Assembly: GCF_012295575.1 (NCBI RefSeq)
Contig: NZ_CP051180.1
Coordinates: 1-64,000 of the forward strand
DNA from: Ferrimonas lipolytica
GTDB lineage: Bacteria; Pseudomonadota; Gammaproteobacteria; Enterobacterales; Shewanellaceae
Length of the DNA: 64,000 bases
Reading direction: 5' to 3'
A program made the translations under genes and the position numbers. This document shows, one piece after another, positions 51,155 to 59,499 of the stretch (the first letter of the stretch is position 1; every line of letters starts with the position of its first letter). The notes under the pieces are model-generated. The model had not been told where the DNA came from. It ran no database searches and saw nothing but the letters and a program-made list of their open reading frames with translations.

Positions 51155-51778
51155 CTATCGCTCCCAACGAGCAAACTTACCGTTACGTAGGAACGCATTG
51201 CATTGATCGGCGACCTCATTGGTTAGCAGCATGCTGGTATGGGTAACGTGCAGAATTAGGTGGTCGCTCATCCCCTCCAGTTCTGTCTCATCTATCTCTA
51301 CCGTTCCGTCGCTGTCACTGCTGGTGGCACCGGTAACCATGCCGATACCAACGCTGCGATTACCGGCGAGGCTGCCAAGTTGAATTGGGCTTTGCCACGC
51401 AGTTAGAGCATTGAATATGAGGCCGTGTTCGACTGAGTTGCCTAATATTTTGGTCATTCCCCATTCACTCACTCGTTTGGCCATGCGCGAGCTGCGTAAT
51501 GGGCTGCCTAAGGTTACCACTCGCGATTTGGGATGAAGCGAACGCTGATGCACATAGTGGCTCAGCATTACCCCACCTAAACTGTGGCCAATTAGATAGC
51601 AGGGTTGGTCAGCACTGAGCTCCGCATCGAGGCGGGCAAATAACTCATCTCGGTCAATGTTTACGGTGTTGTAGCCGATGCACTTGGTACGCCAACCGAG
51701 CTGTTGCAGCTTCTTTGCTAGGGGCCACATCATTACCGTTTTCATATAGAGTCCGTGCAGCAACAAGACTTTAACCAT
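51155..51778 (-). CDS. Alpha/beta-hydrolase, lipase-like
   Basis: ATG 51778 (MVKVLLLHGLYM) is supported by GAGG nine bases upstream and by the fold start; the longer frame to 51874 is unlike the family. The 207 residues have the oxyanion strand LLLHGLYM, the nucleophile elbow GHSLGG (Ser near residue 73) and a C-terminal His region (HVTHTSML). There is no signal peptide, so it is cytoplasmic. The substrate is unknown, perhaps a lipid or ester. Confidence 0.83.
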   Translation of the reverse strand: MVKVLLLHGLYMKTVMMWPLAKKLQQLGWRTKCIGYNTVNIDRDELFARLDAELSADQPCYLIGHSLGGVMLSHYVHQRSLHPKSRVVTLGSPLRSSRMAKRVSEWGMTKILGNSVEHGLIFNALTAWQSPIQLGSLAGNRSVGIGMVTGATSSDSDGTVEIDETELEGMSDHLILHVTHTSMLLTNEVADQCNAFLRNGKFARWER

Positions 51779-52178
51779 GTCGTTTGACCTCATTCCGCTG
51801 GGTAATATGTGGTTTGACGCCACATAAGGGAGAGTTATGGTGCTTTGCGGTAAAAAACAGCACTTGTATGCCAACCAAGGGAACTGTGATGAAGATCACT
51901 TGTGGTGTGCCGCTATTACACCTTAACCTAATTGCGCTTCCTTTTGAGAGAAAACTGATGACTTGCGTAACTTATTATTACGCTCGATTTTGCCAGCCCT
52001 AATGGTATAAGTTGAGTGTAATCCACTGAACTAACTGCCATTAGGGCTAATTGAAAACCGACCGAAGGTCGCGGATCAATTGGCAAGATGGTGTTGGTTT
52101 CGGACGCGCAGCCTCTCTCCTCCTCTTCCCAATTCCCCGTCCTGACGTTATTCAAACTACTAAGAAGTTGAACAACGC
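51779..52178. other. Leader region upstream of the aromatic amino acid permease
   Basis: The 400-bp gap contains the divergent promoters and a large hairpin at 51995-52048. A small stem CGACC-GAA-GGTCG follows near 52063, and a pyrimidine-rich tract at 52110-52130. No gene is seen; no convincing TyrR box was found. Confidence 0.5.
51995..52048 (+). promoter_or_regulatory. Large hairpin in the permease leader
   Basis: AGCCCTAATGG pairs perfectly with CCATTAGGGCT (11 bp). Inside, GTTGAGTG pairs with CACTGAAC with one mismatch. The structure lies about 130 bp before the permease start and could be a leader control element. Confidence 0.5.
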
Positions 52179-53369
52179 ATGATGAATCGCAGTAAATTTG
52201 TTGGGGCAACCCTAATTGTCGCAGGCACCTCCATTGGTGCTGGAATGTTGGCACTGCCCCTTGCCACCGCCGCGATTGGTTTCTGGCCAGCGATGGCATT
52301 AATGGCAGTCACCTGGGCACTATCCGCTTACAGCGCCTTGTTGATGCTGGAAGTAAACCTTAAGACCGGTGAAAACCTCAACCTGCACAGCATGACCGGC
52401 AAAGTACTTGGTCCTCAAGGCCAGTGGTTGGGCATGGCAGCTATGCTGGCCTTGTTGTACGCCTTAACCGCGGCCTACTTAAGTGGGGGCTCGTCACTAT
52501 TGCTGCTGAAGCTCAATGGCTTTGTTGAGCTTTCCCCTACTGTTGGTGCCATCCTATTTGCGATATTACTCGGTTCTTTGGTTGCTGGCGGAGTAAAGTA
52601 CATCGACGCTGCCACCCGAGTGTTGTTTACTATCAAGATGATCGCGCTAGGCGTAGTGCTGTGCGGCTTACTACCGCAGCTGGATCTTAGTTATGTTGCA
52701 GCAACCGGTAGCGCCGACACCAACGTGTGGATGGCGGTGGTACCAGTACTGATCACTTCGTTTGGTTTCCATGTGTGTATCCCAACGTTAGTGCGCTACC
52801 TTGACGGTGATGTTGTTACCCTGCGCCGTGCCTTGTTAACCGGTTCGCTATTACCGATGGTGTGTTACGGCCTGTGGTTACTGGCGGCACTAGGAAGCTT
52901 GTCGATGCAAGAGCGTGCAGCATTGTCTGAGGGCGATGCCTTAGTTACGTTAGTGCAAAGCTTGAGTGCAAAATCGCAATGGAGTGGTATTGGCCAAGCC
53001 TTAACATTGTTTGCTGATCTGGCGTTAATTACCTCATTTTTCGGTGTCAGCTTGAGTCTATTTGATTACCTTGCTGAGCTGTTTCGCCTCGGTAAAAACG
53101 CCACTGGCAGAGTCCTAAACTGGGGCCTGACCTTCGTGCCGCCACTGGTATTGGCTGTCTTCTTCCCTGGAGGGTTTGTTGCGGTGTTGGGTTATGCGGC
53201 GGTGCCATTAATCGTATTGATGGTAGTACTGCCAGTGATGATGGCTCGTCAGTTGCGCCGGCAACAGCGTGAACCTGAATACCAAGTGAGGGGGGGCAAT
53301 ATGGCGTTGAACGGCGCTACCTTTGCCGGCACCTTAGTGATTGCCGCTCAGCTTTACACTAGTTGGTAA
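52179..53369 (+). CDS. Aromatic amino acid permease (HAAAP family, TyrP/Mtr-like)
   Basis: The 396 residues start MMNRSKFVGATLIVAGTSIG, the typical HAAAP beginning with the GTSIGAGMLALP motif in helix 1, and form 11 membrane segments. FGFHVCIPTLVRYL (about 195-208) corresponds to the family's conserved FGFH block. Members import tyrosine or tryptophan with protons; TyrP is the closest impression, but Mtr is possible. The upstream leader hairpin suggests regulation at RNA level. Confidence 0.88.
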   Translation: MMNRSKFVGATLIVAGTSIGAGMLALPLATAAIGFWPAMALMAVTWALSAYSALLMLEVNLKTGENLNLHSMTGKVLGPQGQWLGMAAMLALLYALTAAYLSGGSSLLLLKLNGFVELSPTVGAILFAILLGSLVAGGVKYIDAATRVLFTIKMIALGVVLCGLLPQLDLSYVAATGSADTNVWMAVVPVLITSFGFHVCIPTLVRYLDGDVVTLRRALLTGSLLPMVCYGLWLLAALGSLSMQERAALSEGDALVTLVQSLSAKSQWSGIGQALTLFADLALITSFFGVSLSLFDYLAELFRLGKNATGRVLNWGLTFVPPLVLAVFFPGGFVAVLGYAAVPLIVLMVVLPVMMARQLRRQQREPEYQVRGGNMALNGATFAGTLVIAAQLYTSW

Positions 53370-53410
53370 GTACTTGTTTCCATGCTCTTAACCTCCTGAG
53401 CAAAGCCATG

Positions 53411-53439
53411 CTAGCCTTGCTGATTATCAGCAAGGCTAG
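53411..53439 (+). terminator. Perfect 13-bp hairpin between permease and S46 peptidase genes
   Basis: CTAGCCTTGCTGA and TCAGCAAGGCTAG pair perfectly around a TTA loop. There is no T-run after it, and it ends 14 bp before the peptidase ATG. It may terminate, protect an mRNA end or affect translation. Confidence 0.55.
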
Positions 53440-53453
53440 AGATGGAGTAAGGG

Positions 53454-55613
53454 ATGAAACAGTGGATGTTACCTTTGTTGGCGTTGGCCAGCAGTGGTGT
53501 TGCTCAAGCAACTGAAGGGATGTGGCAGCCGCATCAGCTACCGGCTTTGAAGGCTAAGATGGATGCCTTAGGCTTCAACATGGATGCCAATAAGATGGCT
53601 GATCTTGGTGCCTTTCCGATGAATGCGGTGATCAACTTCAATGGTTGCAGTGCATCATTCGTTTCCCCTCAGGGCTTAGTCGTTACCAATCACCACTGTG
53701 GTTACGGCGCCATCGCTTACCACTCGACTCCAGCAGATAACATTCTTAACGAGGGCTTTCTTGCCAAACGATTAGAGCAAGAGAAACCACCGGTTCCCGG
53801 TTACAAAATTTGGGTAACGGAATCGATGACTGATGTTACCGCCAAGGTGCTTGAACCTGCCGCCAAGCTCACCGGTGCCGATTACTTTGAAGCGATAGAG
53901 CGTAATAAAAAGCGCTTAGTTGCTGCTTGTGAACAGGCACCATCCAGCCGTTGTGGTGTTTATAACTTTCACCACGGTGCCAGCTATTTTCTGGTACAAG
54001 AGTTAGAGATCCGCGACGTACGTTTGGTTTACACCCCAGCGATGTCGGTGGGCAAATATGGTGGCGATATCGATAACTGGATGTGGCCACGCCATACTGG
54101 TGATTACTCCTTTTTTCGTGCCTATGTTGGCAAAGATGGTAAACCGGCTGAATACAGCAAAGATAACGTTCCCTATGTGCCAAAGCGCTTTCTTAAGGTC
54201 TCCAGTGCAGGCTTAAAAGATAACGATTTTGTCATGGTGATGGGCTACCCAGGCCGCACCAACCGTTACCGTACAGCAGCAGAGGTCGAGTTTGCCTTTG
54301 AGCAAAACTACCCCAAATCAATGGATCTGCGTAACGAGCTGATCGATATCATCAAGGCCAACGCCGCCGAGGGCTCAACCGCTCGCTTGGCTTACGCAGG
54401 CACTCTAGCTGGCTTGGCCAACTACGCTAAAAACTTCCAATCGATGATTGAAGGCTATCAAAGTTCGGACTTTATCGAGCGCAAACGAGCGCAAGAGCAA
54501 GCGCTGTTGAAGTGGATTGAAGCTGAAGATGAACGCGCGGCTCAGTATGGCAAGGTTAAACTTAAGCTCGATAGTCTGGTCGAACAAACCCAACAGCACC
54601 TCGACCGTGATCTGATCCTTGGTTACCTCTATTACAACCAAATGTTTACCACAGCGCAGAGCCTCTATCGTTTAGCCAATGAGAAACAGAAACCGGATCT
54701 AGAGCGCAAAAAAGGCTATCAGCAGCGGGATTGGGACAACATGCGCGCGCGTATTACTCGAATGGAGCGGCGCTTTGATCCTAAGGTAGATAAGGCGATC
54801 CTGTTGCATCTATTAGAGCGTTACGCGCAATTGCCGAGTGATGAACGCATAGAGGCGTTAGATGTTGCCTTCTTGATAGGCGAGTCATTCAACCGTGACA
54901 AGGTTGCGGCTCAGTTAGATGCGATGTACGCCAATACCGCCTTAACCAGTAGCGCTAATCGTTTAGCGTGGTTGGATAAAACCGTGCCGCAATTTAACGT
55001 TTCTGATGACCCATTTATCAAGCTGGCGGTGGCTTATTACGATACCGTGATAGCTAAAGAAACCTTAGATAAGAAGATCGATGGTGAGTTGCTCAAAGCG
55101 CGCCCCGCTTATATGAATGCCATTATTGCCCATAAGCAAAGCATGGGGGATCTGGTTTATGCTGATGCCAATTCAAGCCTACGGGTCAGCTTCGGCACTG
55201 TTAAAGGCTACTTCCCTAAAGATGGCTTATACGCAGCACCATTCACCACTTTGGAAGGCTTGGCGAACAAGGCTACAGGGGTAGAGCCCTTTGATGCCTC
55301 AGCTGCGCAGCTAAAGCAAATTGCCGATAAGAACTACAGTCATTACTACGATCTGAATGTTGGTTCGGTACCGGTGAATTTCTTATCGACGGTTGATACC
55401 ACCGGCGGTAACTCAGGTTCGGCTACCGTTAACGGCAACGGTGAGCTGGTGGGGCTGTTATTTGATGGCGTCTATGAAAGCATTATTGCCGACTGGGATT
55501 ATGATCCAGCCAAGGCGCGCTCTATCCATGTAGATAGCCGTTACATGTTATGGCAGATGGAGAAGGTTGATGGTGCGACTAACCTAATCGAAGAGATGAC
55601 GGTGGTTAAATAA
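53454..55613 (+). CDS. S46-family dipeptidyl-peptidase, DPP7-like
   Basis: The 719 residues are of normal S46 length. A signal peptide (cleavage after AQA) precedes a chymotrypsin-like double domain with an alpha-helical insert (about 280-560). Catalytic residues are visible: His in TNHHCGYG (80-81), Asp in GGDIDNW (203-209) and Ser654 in GGNSGS. The residue 18 after Ser654 is Gly672 (LLFDGVYES). In this family Gly at that site (Gly673 of DPP7) fits hydrophobic P1 residues, whereas Arg marks the acid-specific DPP11. It would release dipeptides from peptides in the periplasm, perhaps after the secreted subtilase. Confidence 0.94.
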   Translation: MKQWMLPLLALASSGVAQATEGMWQPHQLPALKAKMDALGFNMDANKMADLGAFPMNAVINFNGCSASFVSPQGLVVTNHHCGYGAIAYHSTPADNILNEGFLAKRLEQEKPPVPGYKIWVTESMTDVTAKVLEPAAKLTGADYFEAIERNKKRLVAACEQAPSSRCGVYNFHHGASYFLVQELEIRDVRLVYTPAMSVGKYGGDIDNWMWPRHTGDYSFFRAYVGKDGKPAEYSKDNVPYVPKRFLKVSSAGLKDNDFVMVMGYPGRTNRYRTAAEVEFAFEQNYPKSMDLRNELIDIIKANAAEGSTARLAYAGTLAGLANYAKNFQSMIEGYQSSDFIERKRAQEQALLKWIEAEDERAAQYGKVKLKLDSLVEQTQQHLDRDLILGYLYYNQMFTTAQSLYRLANEKQKPDLERKKGYQQRDWDNMRARITRMERRFDPKVDKAILLHLLERYAQLPSDERIEALDVAFLIGESFNRDKVAAQLDAMYANTALTSSANRLAWLDKTVPQFNVSDDPFIKLAVAYYDTVIAKETLDKKIDGELLKARPAYMNAIIAHKQSMGDLVYADANSSLRVSFGTVKGYFPKDGLYAAPFTTLEGLANKATGVEPFDASAAQLKQIADKNYSHYYDLNVGSVPVNFLSTVDTTGGNSGSATVNGNGELVGLLFDGVYESIIADWDYDPAKARSIHVDSRYMLWQMEKVDGATNLIEEMTVVK

Positions 55614-55695
55614 GCTGCAGTTGAAAGCTTAAAGGCCAAGTTAATCATATACTTTGGTTTATAGGCCCAGTAGTATCAGGGACGTACGATACAGT

Positions 55696-55769
55696 GCGAC
55701 CATCGTATAATGGTATTACCTTAGCTTCCCAAGCTAATGACGCGGGTTCGATTCCCGCTGGTCGCTCCA
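55696..55769 (+). tRNA. tRNA-Gly (anticodon CCC)
   Basis: A 74-nt cloverleaf including the encoded CCA: acceptor GCGACCA/TGGTCGC, anticodon stem TTAGC/GCTAA with loop TTCCCAA, and T-loop GGTTCGATTCC. It reads GGG codons. Confidence 0.95.
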
Positions 55770-55774
55770 CATTT

Positions 55775-55800
55775 AGCCTCGAACTTGTTCGGGGCTTTTT
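55775..55800 (+). terminator. Terminator after tRNA-Gly
   Basis: AGCCTCGAAC-TT-GTTCGGGGCT (one G-T pair) followed by TTTT, 5 bp past the tRNA. Confidence 0.88.
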
Positions 55801-56124
55801 GTATCTAGCGCCCATGTGCGAATTTGCTGATGGAAATGGAGTCCACCCCGATGCTAGCGCAACTGGTATGGCGGGATGACTCCAATCTCTACCTAAGCTT
55901 TGGTGCAAAGCCTGCGCGGTAAGGCATTAGAGCAAACAGCAGTGAAGTACGCGGACTAACCAATCTTATGCTTTGGTTAAAGCTGCAACGACAACAGGGC
56001 TGTGATATCAGTAACTCCGCGGCCGACCAGCCGTCGGTCACGGTTAGTGGGTTAGCCTGAGCTCCGTAGTAGTTGTGGGCACCTGAGCCGACGGAGCTAG
56101 ACGACTTTATATAGGCAGAAACAA
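55801..56124. other. Intergenic region after tRNA-Gly
   Basis: The 324 bp show no open frame with start site and no recognisable element. GCTAGCGC-type and GGAGTC/GACTCC short inverted pairs near 55840-55890 suggest a decayed insertion, but this is weak. Confidence 0.35.
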
Positions 56125-56149
56125 AAACAGACCGAATCTCGGTCTGTTT
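56125..56149 (-). terminator. Terminator of the heme-lyase operon
   Basis: On the minus strand AAACAGACCGA-GAT-TCGGTCTGTTT runs into TTGTTT, 16 bp after the stop of the thioredoxin-like gene. Confidence 0.88.
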
Positions 56150-56164
56150 GCAATTGTTACTGGC

Positions 56165-56752
56165 TTAATGCTGTTTCGGCTCAGCGTATTTTTCAATCAA
56201 CGCTTCTAAGTACGGAGCTACTGCTGGGTCTAACCATTCTAGGTAACCACGAATAAAGCCAACCATGTTGCCATTACCGTCGAAGAAGAAGGTCGCCGGT
56301 ACGGTTTCAGTGGTGATGATCTTCTCCATATTGATCTCAGGGTCGATCCAAGTAGGGATATCGGTCAGATCATATTTCTCTAGCATCGGCGCTACGTCAC
56401 TAGGCTCTTCATCAATCGAGATTGGCTGAACGATAAGGCCCTTATCTTGGTAACGTGCTTGCAGTTCACGCAGTTCTGGCAGTTCTTTAACGCAAGGTGG
56501 GCACCATGTAGCCCAGATGTTGACCATCACCAAGCTGCCTTTGTGCTGACTAAGGTTTACTTTGTTACCCTGCATGTCGGTAAAATCAACCAGCGGCGGG
56601 ATGCGCGCATTGGTGTATTCCACAAAGCGGGACATGTGCATTGGCTTGTCTTCGATCTTAGGGCCGTTGGAGTAGGCCTTAGGCAGGGCACTAGCAAAGG
56701 CCGTTGGGATCAAAGCACAGGCAAGTAGGGCGGTTACGATCAGGTGACGCAT
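56165..56752 (-). CDS. TlpA/ResA/CcmG-like periplasmic thioredoxin
   Basis: ATG 56752 (MRHLIVTALLACAL) overlaps the CcmH-like stop as TAATG, so the longer frame to 56833 is dismissed. The 195 residues have a signal peptide (cleavage after AFA) and a TlpA-type thioredoxin domain with active site WCPPC (about 83-87) and the cis-Pro region VPATFFF. Such proteins keep apocytochrome CXXCH cysteines reduced before heme attachment. It is the third gene of the CcmF-CcmH-TlpA operon, divergent from sirA, and so probably serves SirA maturation. Confidence 0.9.
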   Translation of the reverse strand: MRHLIVTALLACALIPTAFASALPKAYSNGPKIEDKPMHMSRFVEYTNARIPPLVDFTDMQGNKVNLSQHKGSLVMVNIWATWCPPCVKELPELRELQARYQDKGLIVQPISIDEEPSDVAPMLEKYDLTDIPTWIDPEINMEKIITTETVPATFFFDGNGNMVGFIRGYLEWLDPAVAPYLEALIEKYAEPKQH

Positions 56753-57117
56753 TAATAACTCCTTGTTGAAGCGCGTTGTTGACGCCACACGGCAATAACC
56801 CCTAGCAATAACAAGGCTAACGGCAGTATCCATAACATGGCTGTAGTGAGGGAAAATGGTGGTTGGTAACGGATCTGTTCGCCATAGCGAGCAACCAAAG
56901 CCGTTTCAATCTGTTGGCGATTCTTACCTTCAGCCAACATTTGACCGATTCGACCTTTTAATTCATAGGCTATCTGGGTTTCAGACTCAGCCAAGGTTTG
57001 GTTAACCGAGGCCGGATCTCGCAACTGGGCGGCAATTGCGTAGGCTTGCTCACCAAGTGATTGCTCGGCACTGCAGAGGCTAGTCCACAGCACCATTAAG
57101 AATACGATTAAGCGCAT
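56752..57117 (-). CDS. CcmH/NrfF-like heme-lyase subunit lacking its CXXC motif
   Basis: ATG 57117 (MRLIVFLMVLWTSLCSA) gives a signal peptide and 121 residues in total. The family layout is preserved: helical core, EGKNRQQIETALVARYG, then YQPPF and a C-terminal membrane helix. At the place of the family motif LRCPxCQNQ, which carries the redox-active Cys pair, the sequence reads LRDPASVNQ: both Cys are gone (Asp and Ser). DNA was re-read and shows no frameshift. It overlaps the ccmF-like gene by 10 bp and the thioredoxin gene by TAATG. It probably acts with the CcmF-like protein on SirA, without its own thiol chemistry. Confidence 0.87.
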   Translation of the reverse strand: MRLIVFLMVLWTSLCSAEQSLGEQAYAIAAQLRDPASVNQTLAESETQIAYELKGRIGQMLAEGKNRQQIETALVARYGEQIRYQPPFSLTTAMLWILPLALLLLGVIAVWRQQRASTRSY

Positions 57118-58952
57118 TGGCGTCTTCTCCGTTGCTGCCATAAAGCGATAAAGCCAGCTCCGATCATCATAATGCCGGCAAACCATAGGCCATTGATAAG
57201 CGGTTTACGGCTGATGCGGATCAGATGTTTGCCCGACTGCAGTGTCGGCCCCATAGATATGTAGCGGTCTTCAATAATACCGTGCTCAACCGCAGCCACA
57301 GTAAGCTGCATATTAGTGGCACCGAAATGTTTTCGCTGTGGGTACAGGTAACTGAGTTCATTGCCGTCGCTATCCTCTAGGCGAATGGTTGCCTGCTGGG
57401 CTTGATAGCCGCGGCCAGAAACCGTTTCGCTGGATTCAAATACAAAGGCGATATTACCGACAAAGCGGCCTTCACCTGGGCCCATCTGTACCATCGCTTG
57501 TTGTTCGAAGTTCGATACCGCGGTGGCTGACAAAATGGCAATGGCCAAACCGGTGTGAGCCAATGTCGCAGGCAAGGATTGTCGTTGCTGCAAGGCTGCC
57601 ACGATGCAGCTGGTTAACAGTAAACTGCCGCCAAATGCCCCTAGCCATAGTAGCCAGTATGGTTGTTCCGCCCAAGCCCAGTTACACAAGCTGGCGAAAA
57701 CAATGGCTAAGGCCCATAACAACACTCGCAGCGGTGTATTATTGGACAGCAACAGCGTTAGGAGTGAGGCAGAGGCGATGGTGAGCGGCACAAAAATGCT
57801 GTTGAAATATGGAGGGCCTACAGAGATAGCACCAAGATCCAATGCTTGGAAGATCACCGGGTAGATAGTACCGAGAACGACCGCAACGGTAGCAACAAGT
57901 ATCAGCACTACCCCAAGGGCAAGTAAACCTTGGCGGCCATTAAGTGGTGGCAGCTGCTTGAACTCAAATCGACTTGCATTGCGAGCGAATAGGGTAAAGC
58001 CACCAACCGCTACCAGCGCTAAGATCACTAAAATGCTATAACCCCGGCTCGGATCTGACGCAAAGGCGTGGACCGATTGAATAACGCCAGAGCGAACTAA
58101 GAAGGTGCCGAGCAGACTTAAGCTAAAGGCACTAATACACAGCAGCAAGGTGGTTAAGCGCAGCTGCTTCTCTTGGTTAAGGTATAAGCTGTGTAATAAC
58201 GCCGTGGTAACCAGCCAAGGAATAAATGAGGAGTTTTCCACTGGGTCCCAGAACCACCATCCCCCCCAGCCTAATTGACTGTAGGCCCACCAAGCACCGA
58301 GAACATTCCCCCCGGTAAGCAGTACCCAACTGATGAGGGTCCAGCGCCGTAACCATTGTTGACGTAACTGGTTCAACTCGCCCCGATAAAGAATGGCCAT
58401 GGCACCGGCAAACAATACTGAAACGGCAACATAGCCTAAGAAGACCATTGGTGGGTGCACAATCAAGCCGATGTTTTGCAGCATCGGGTTGAGATCGCGT
58501 CCTTCAATCGGTACATCGGGCAGGATCCGTGCAAAGGGATTTGAGGTGAAAATAAGGAAGGCGCCAAAGGCAGTGCTGATCCACGCCATTACCGTAGCGC
58601 TATCAAATCCAAACTGATTTTGCTTATGGATTCGGGTCATACAGACAGTCATTGCCATCAACCAAAACAGCAGTGACCCTTCGTGACTGCCCCAAACGGC
58701 GGCGGCTTTATAGTAGAAGGCCAGCTGGCTATTGGAGTGATCCGCAACATAACGCACCGAGAAATCGTCGCTTACGAAACAGATGGCCAGGCTAATTACT
58801 GACAACACCAGCGCGGTGCTGCACAGCTGTGATAGTGAGCGGCAGTAATGGCGCAAAGGCGATAGCTGCGAAAACAGCAGCGGGATTGCTCCCCGTATTG
58901 CGGCAGCAACGGTGCCTAGTAATAGTAGCAATAGGCCGACTTCAGCAAACAC
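57108..58952 (-). CDS. CcmF/NrfE-like cytochrome c heme lyase, dedicated to SirA
   Basis: GTG 58952 (start FAEVGLLLLLLG) is preferred: GGAG stands seven bases upstream and CcmF proteins begin here; a TTG at 59000 is the alternative. The 614 residues have about 14-15 membrane segments, the WWD heme-handling domain (WGGWWFWDPVENSSF), GSHEGSLLFW and a periplasmic C-terminal domain. CcmF-type proteins attach heme to CXXCH. Its place divergent from sirA and beside CcmH- and TlpA-like genes marks a specialised lyase, probably for the CX15CH site, as described for sir loci of Shewanella. Confidence 0.93.
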   Translation of the reverse strand: MFAEVGLLLLLLGTVAAAIRGAIPLLFSQLSPLRHYCRSLSQLCSTALVLSVISLAICFVSDDFSVRYVADHSNSQLAFYYKAAAVWGSHEGSLLFWLMAMTVCMTRIHKQNQFGFDSATVMAWISTAFGAFLIFTSNPFARILPDVPIEGRDLNPMLQNIGLIVHPPMVFLGYVAVSVLFAGAMAILYRGELNQLRQQWLRRWTLISWVLLTGGNVLGAWWAYSQLGWGGWWFWDPVENSSFIPWLVTTALLHSLYLNQEKQLRLTTLLLCISAFSLSLLGTFLVRSGVIQSVHAFASDPSRGYSILVILALVAVGGFTLFARNASRFEFKQLPPLNGRQGLLALGVVLILVATVAVVLGTIYPVIFQALDLGAISVGPPYFNSIFVPLTIASASLLTLLLSNNTPLRVLLWALAIVFASLCNWAWAEQPYWLLWLGAFGGSLLLTSCIVAALQQRQSLPATLAHTGLAIAILSATAVSNFEQQAMVQMGPGEGRFVGNIAFVFESSETVSGRGYQAQQATIRLEDSDGNELSYLYPQRKHFGATNMQLTVAAVEHGIIEDRYISMGPTLQSGKHLIRISRKPLINGLWFAGIMMIGAGFIALWQQRRRRQCA

Positions 58953-59206
58953 AACGGTGCTCCAATAGGTAACGGCTGCCAACAAGTGGGTGTGAGGCAA
59001 CCAAACATGTGCTTAATTTTATCAAGGGGGGATCGGAACAATCAGTATTAACTACCCACTTTGTGATATGGATTGAAGGAATTTACGGATGTTGATAACT
59101 CGCCAGCATTCAACGACGAATTGTGCTCGAACGCAGCTGCTAAATGTTGAAGTGGAGTTACCCGCGCAGGATTGTTTGTCGCCTTATATAAGTGGCGGTA
59201 AATATT
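58953..59206. other. Region upstream of the ccmF-like gene
   Basis: The 254 bp upstream of ccmF have no gene. Together with copy 4 and the sirA leader they make a gap of over 1 kb between divergent sir transcripts, so the repeat element sits inside the shared control region. Confidence 0.5.
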
Positions 59207-59499
59207 GGCTGTGTACCAATTAAGTGTTGTTCTTTCCAATGCCGCTAAAGCACCGGCTAGGCGAGTTTTGATACAAGGGGAAAGCACTATCGCCGTTGAT
59301 CTTCTACCGCATAGGAGCTGTTCAGCGAAGCGTTTTGGACGGCGACCTAAGGCAAGTGGGGATTCCAAAGGGGGCGGAGCTCCCCCCGTAATGCATACCA
59401 AGTATGTGCCGTCGCCACCGCGACATCATCCTCTAAAACACCACAATCGGTAGGGTCGAAGGCTTGATATAAACCTCAACACTTAACTACGACACAGCC
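59207..59499 (+). repeat. MITE-like intergenic repeat, copy 4 (293 bp)
   Basis: The element starts GGCTGTGTACC and ends CTACGACACAGCC, in the same orientation as copies 1 and 2 and similar throughout. The central hairpin reads GGGGGCGGAGCTCCCCC. Flanks are TAAATATT (59199-59206) and TAAATAAT (59500-59507), matching at 7 of 8 bases, a convincing target duplication. It lies in the divergent promoter region between the heme-lyase operon and sirA. Confidence 0.87.

Noticed and set aside
51995-52178. TyrR box in the permease leader
   Set aside because: No TGTAAA-N6-TTTACA match with acceptable half-sites was found.
55645-55908. 87-codon minus-strand frame across tRNA-Gly
   Set aside because: It is the well-known spurious antisense-tRNA frame (RPAGIEPASLAWEAK type); the tRNA is certain.
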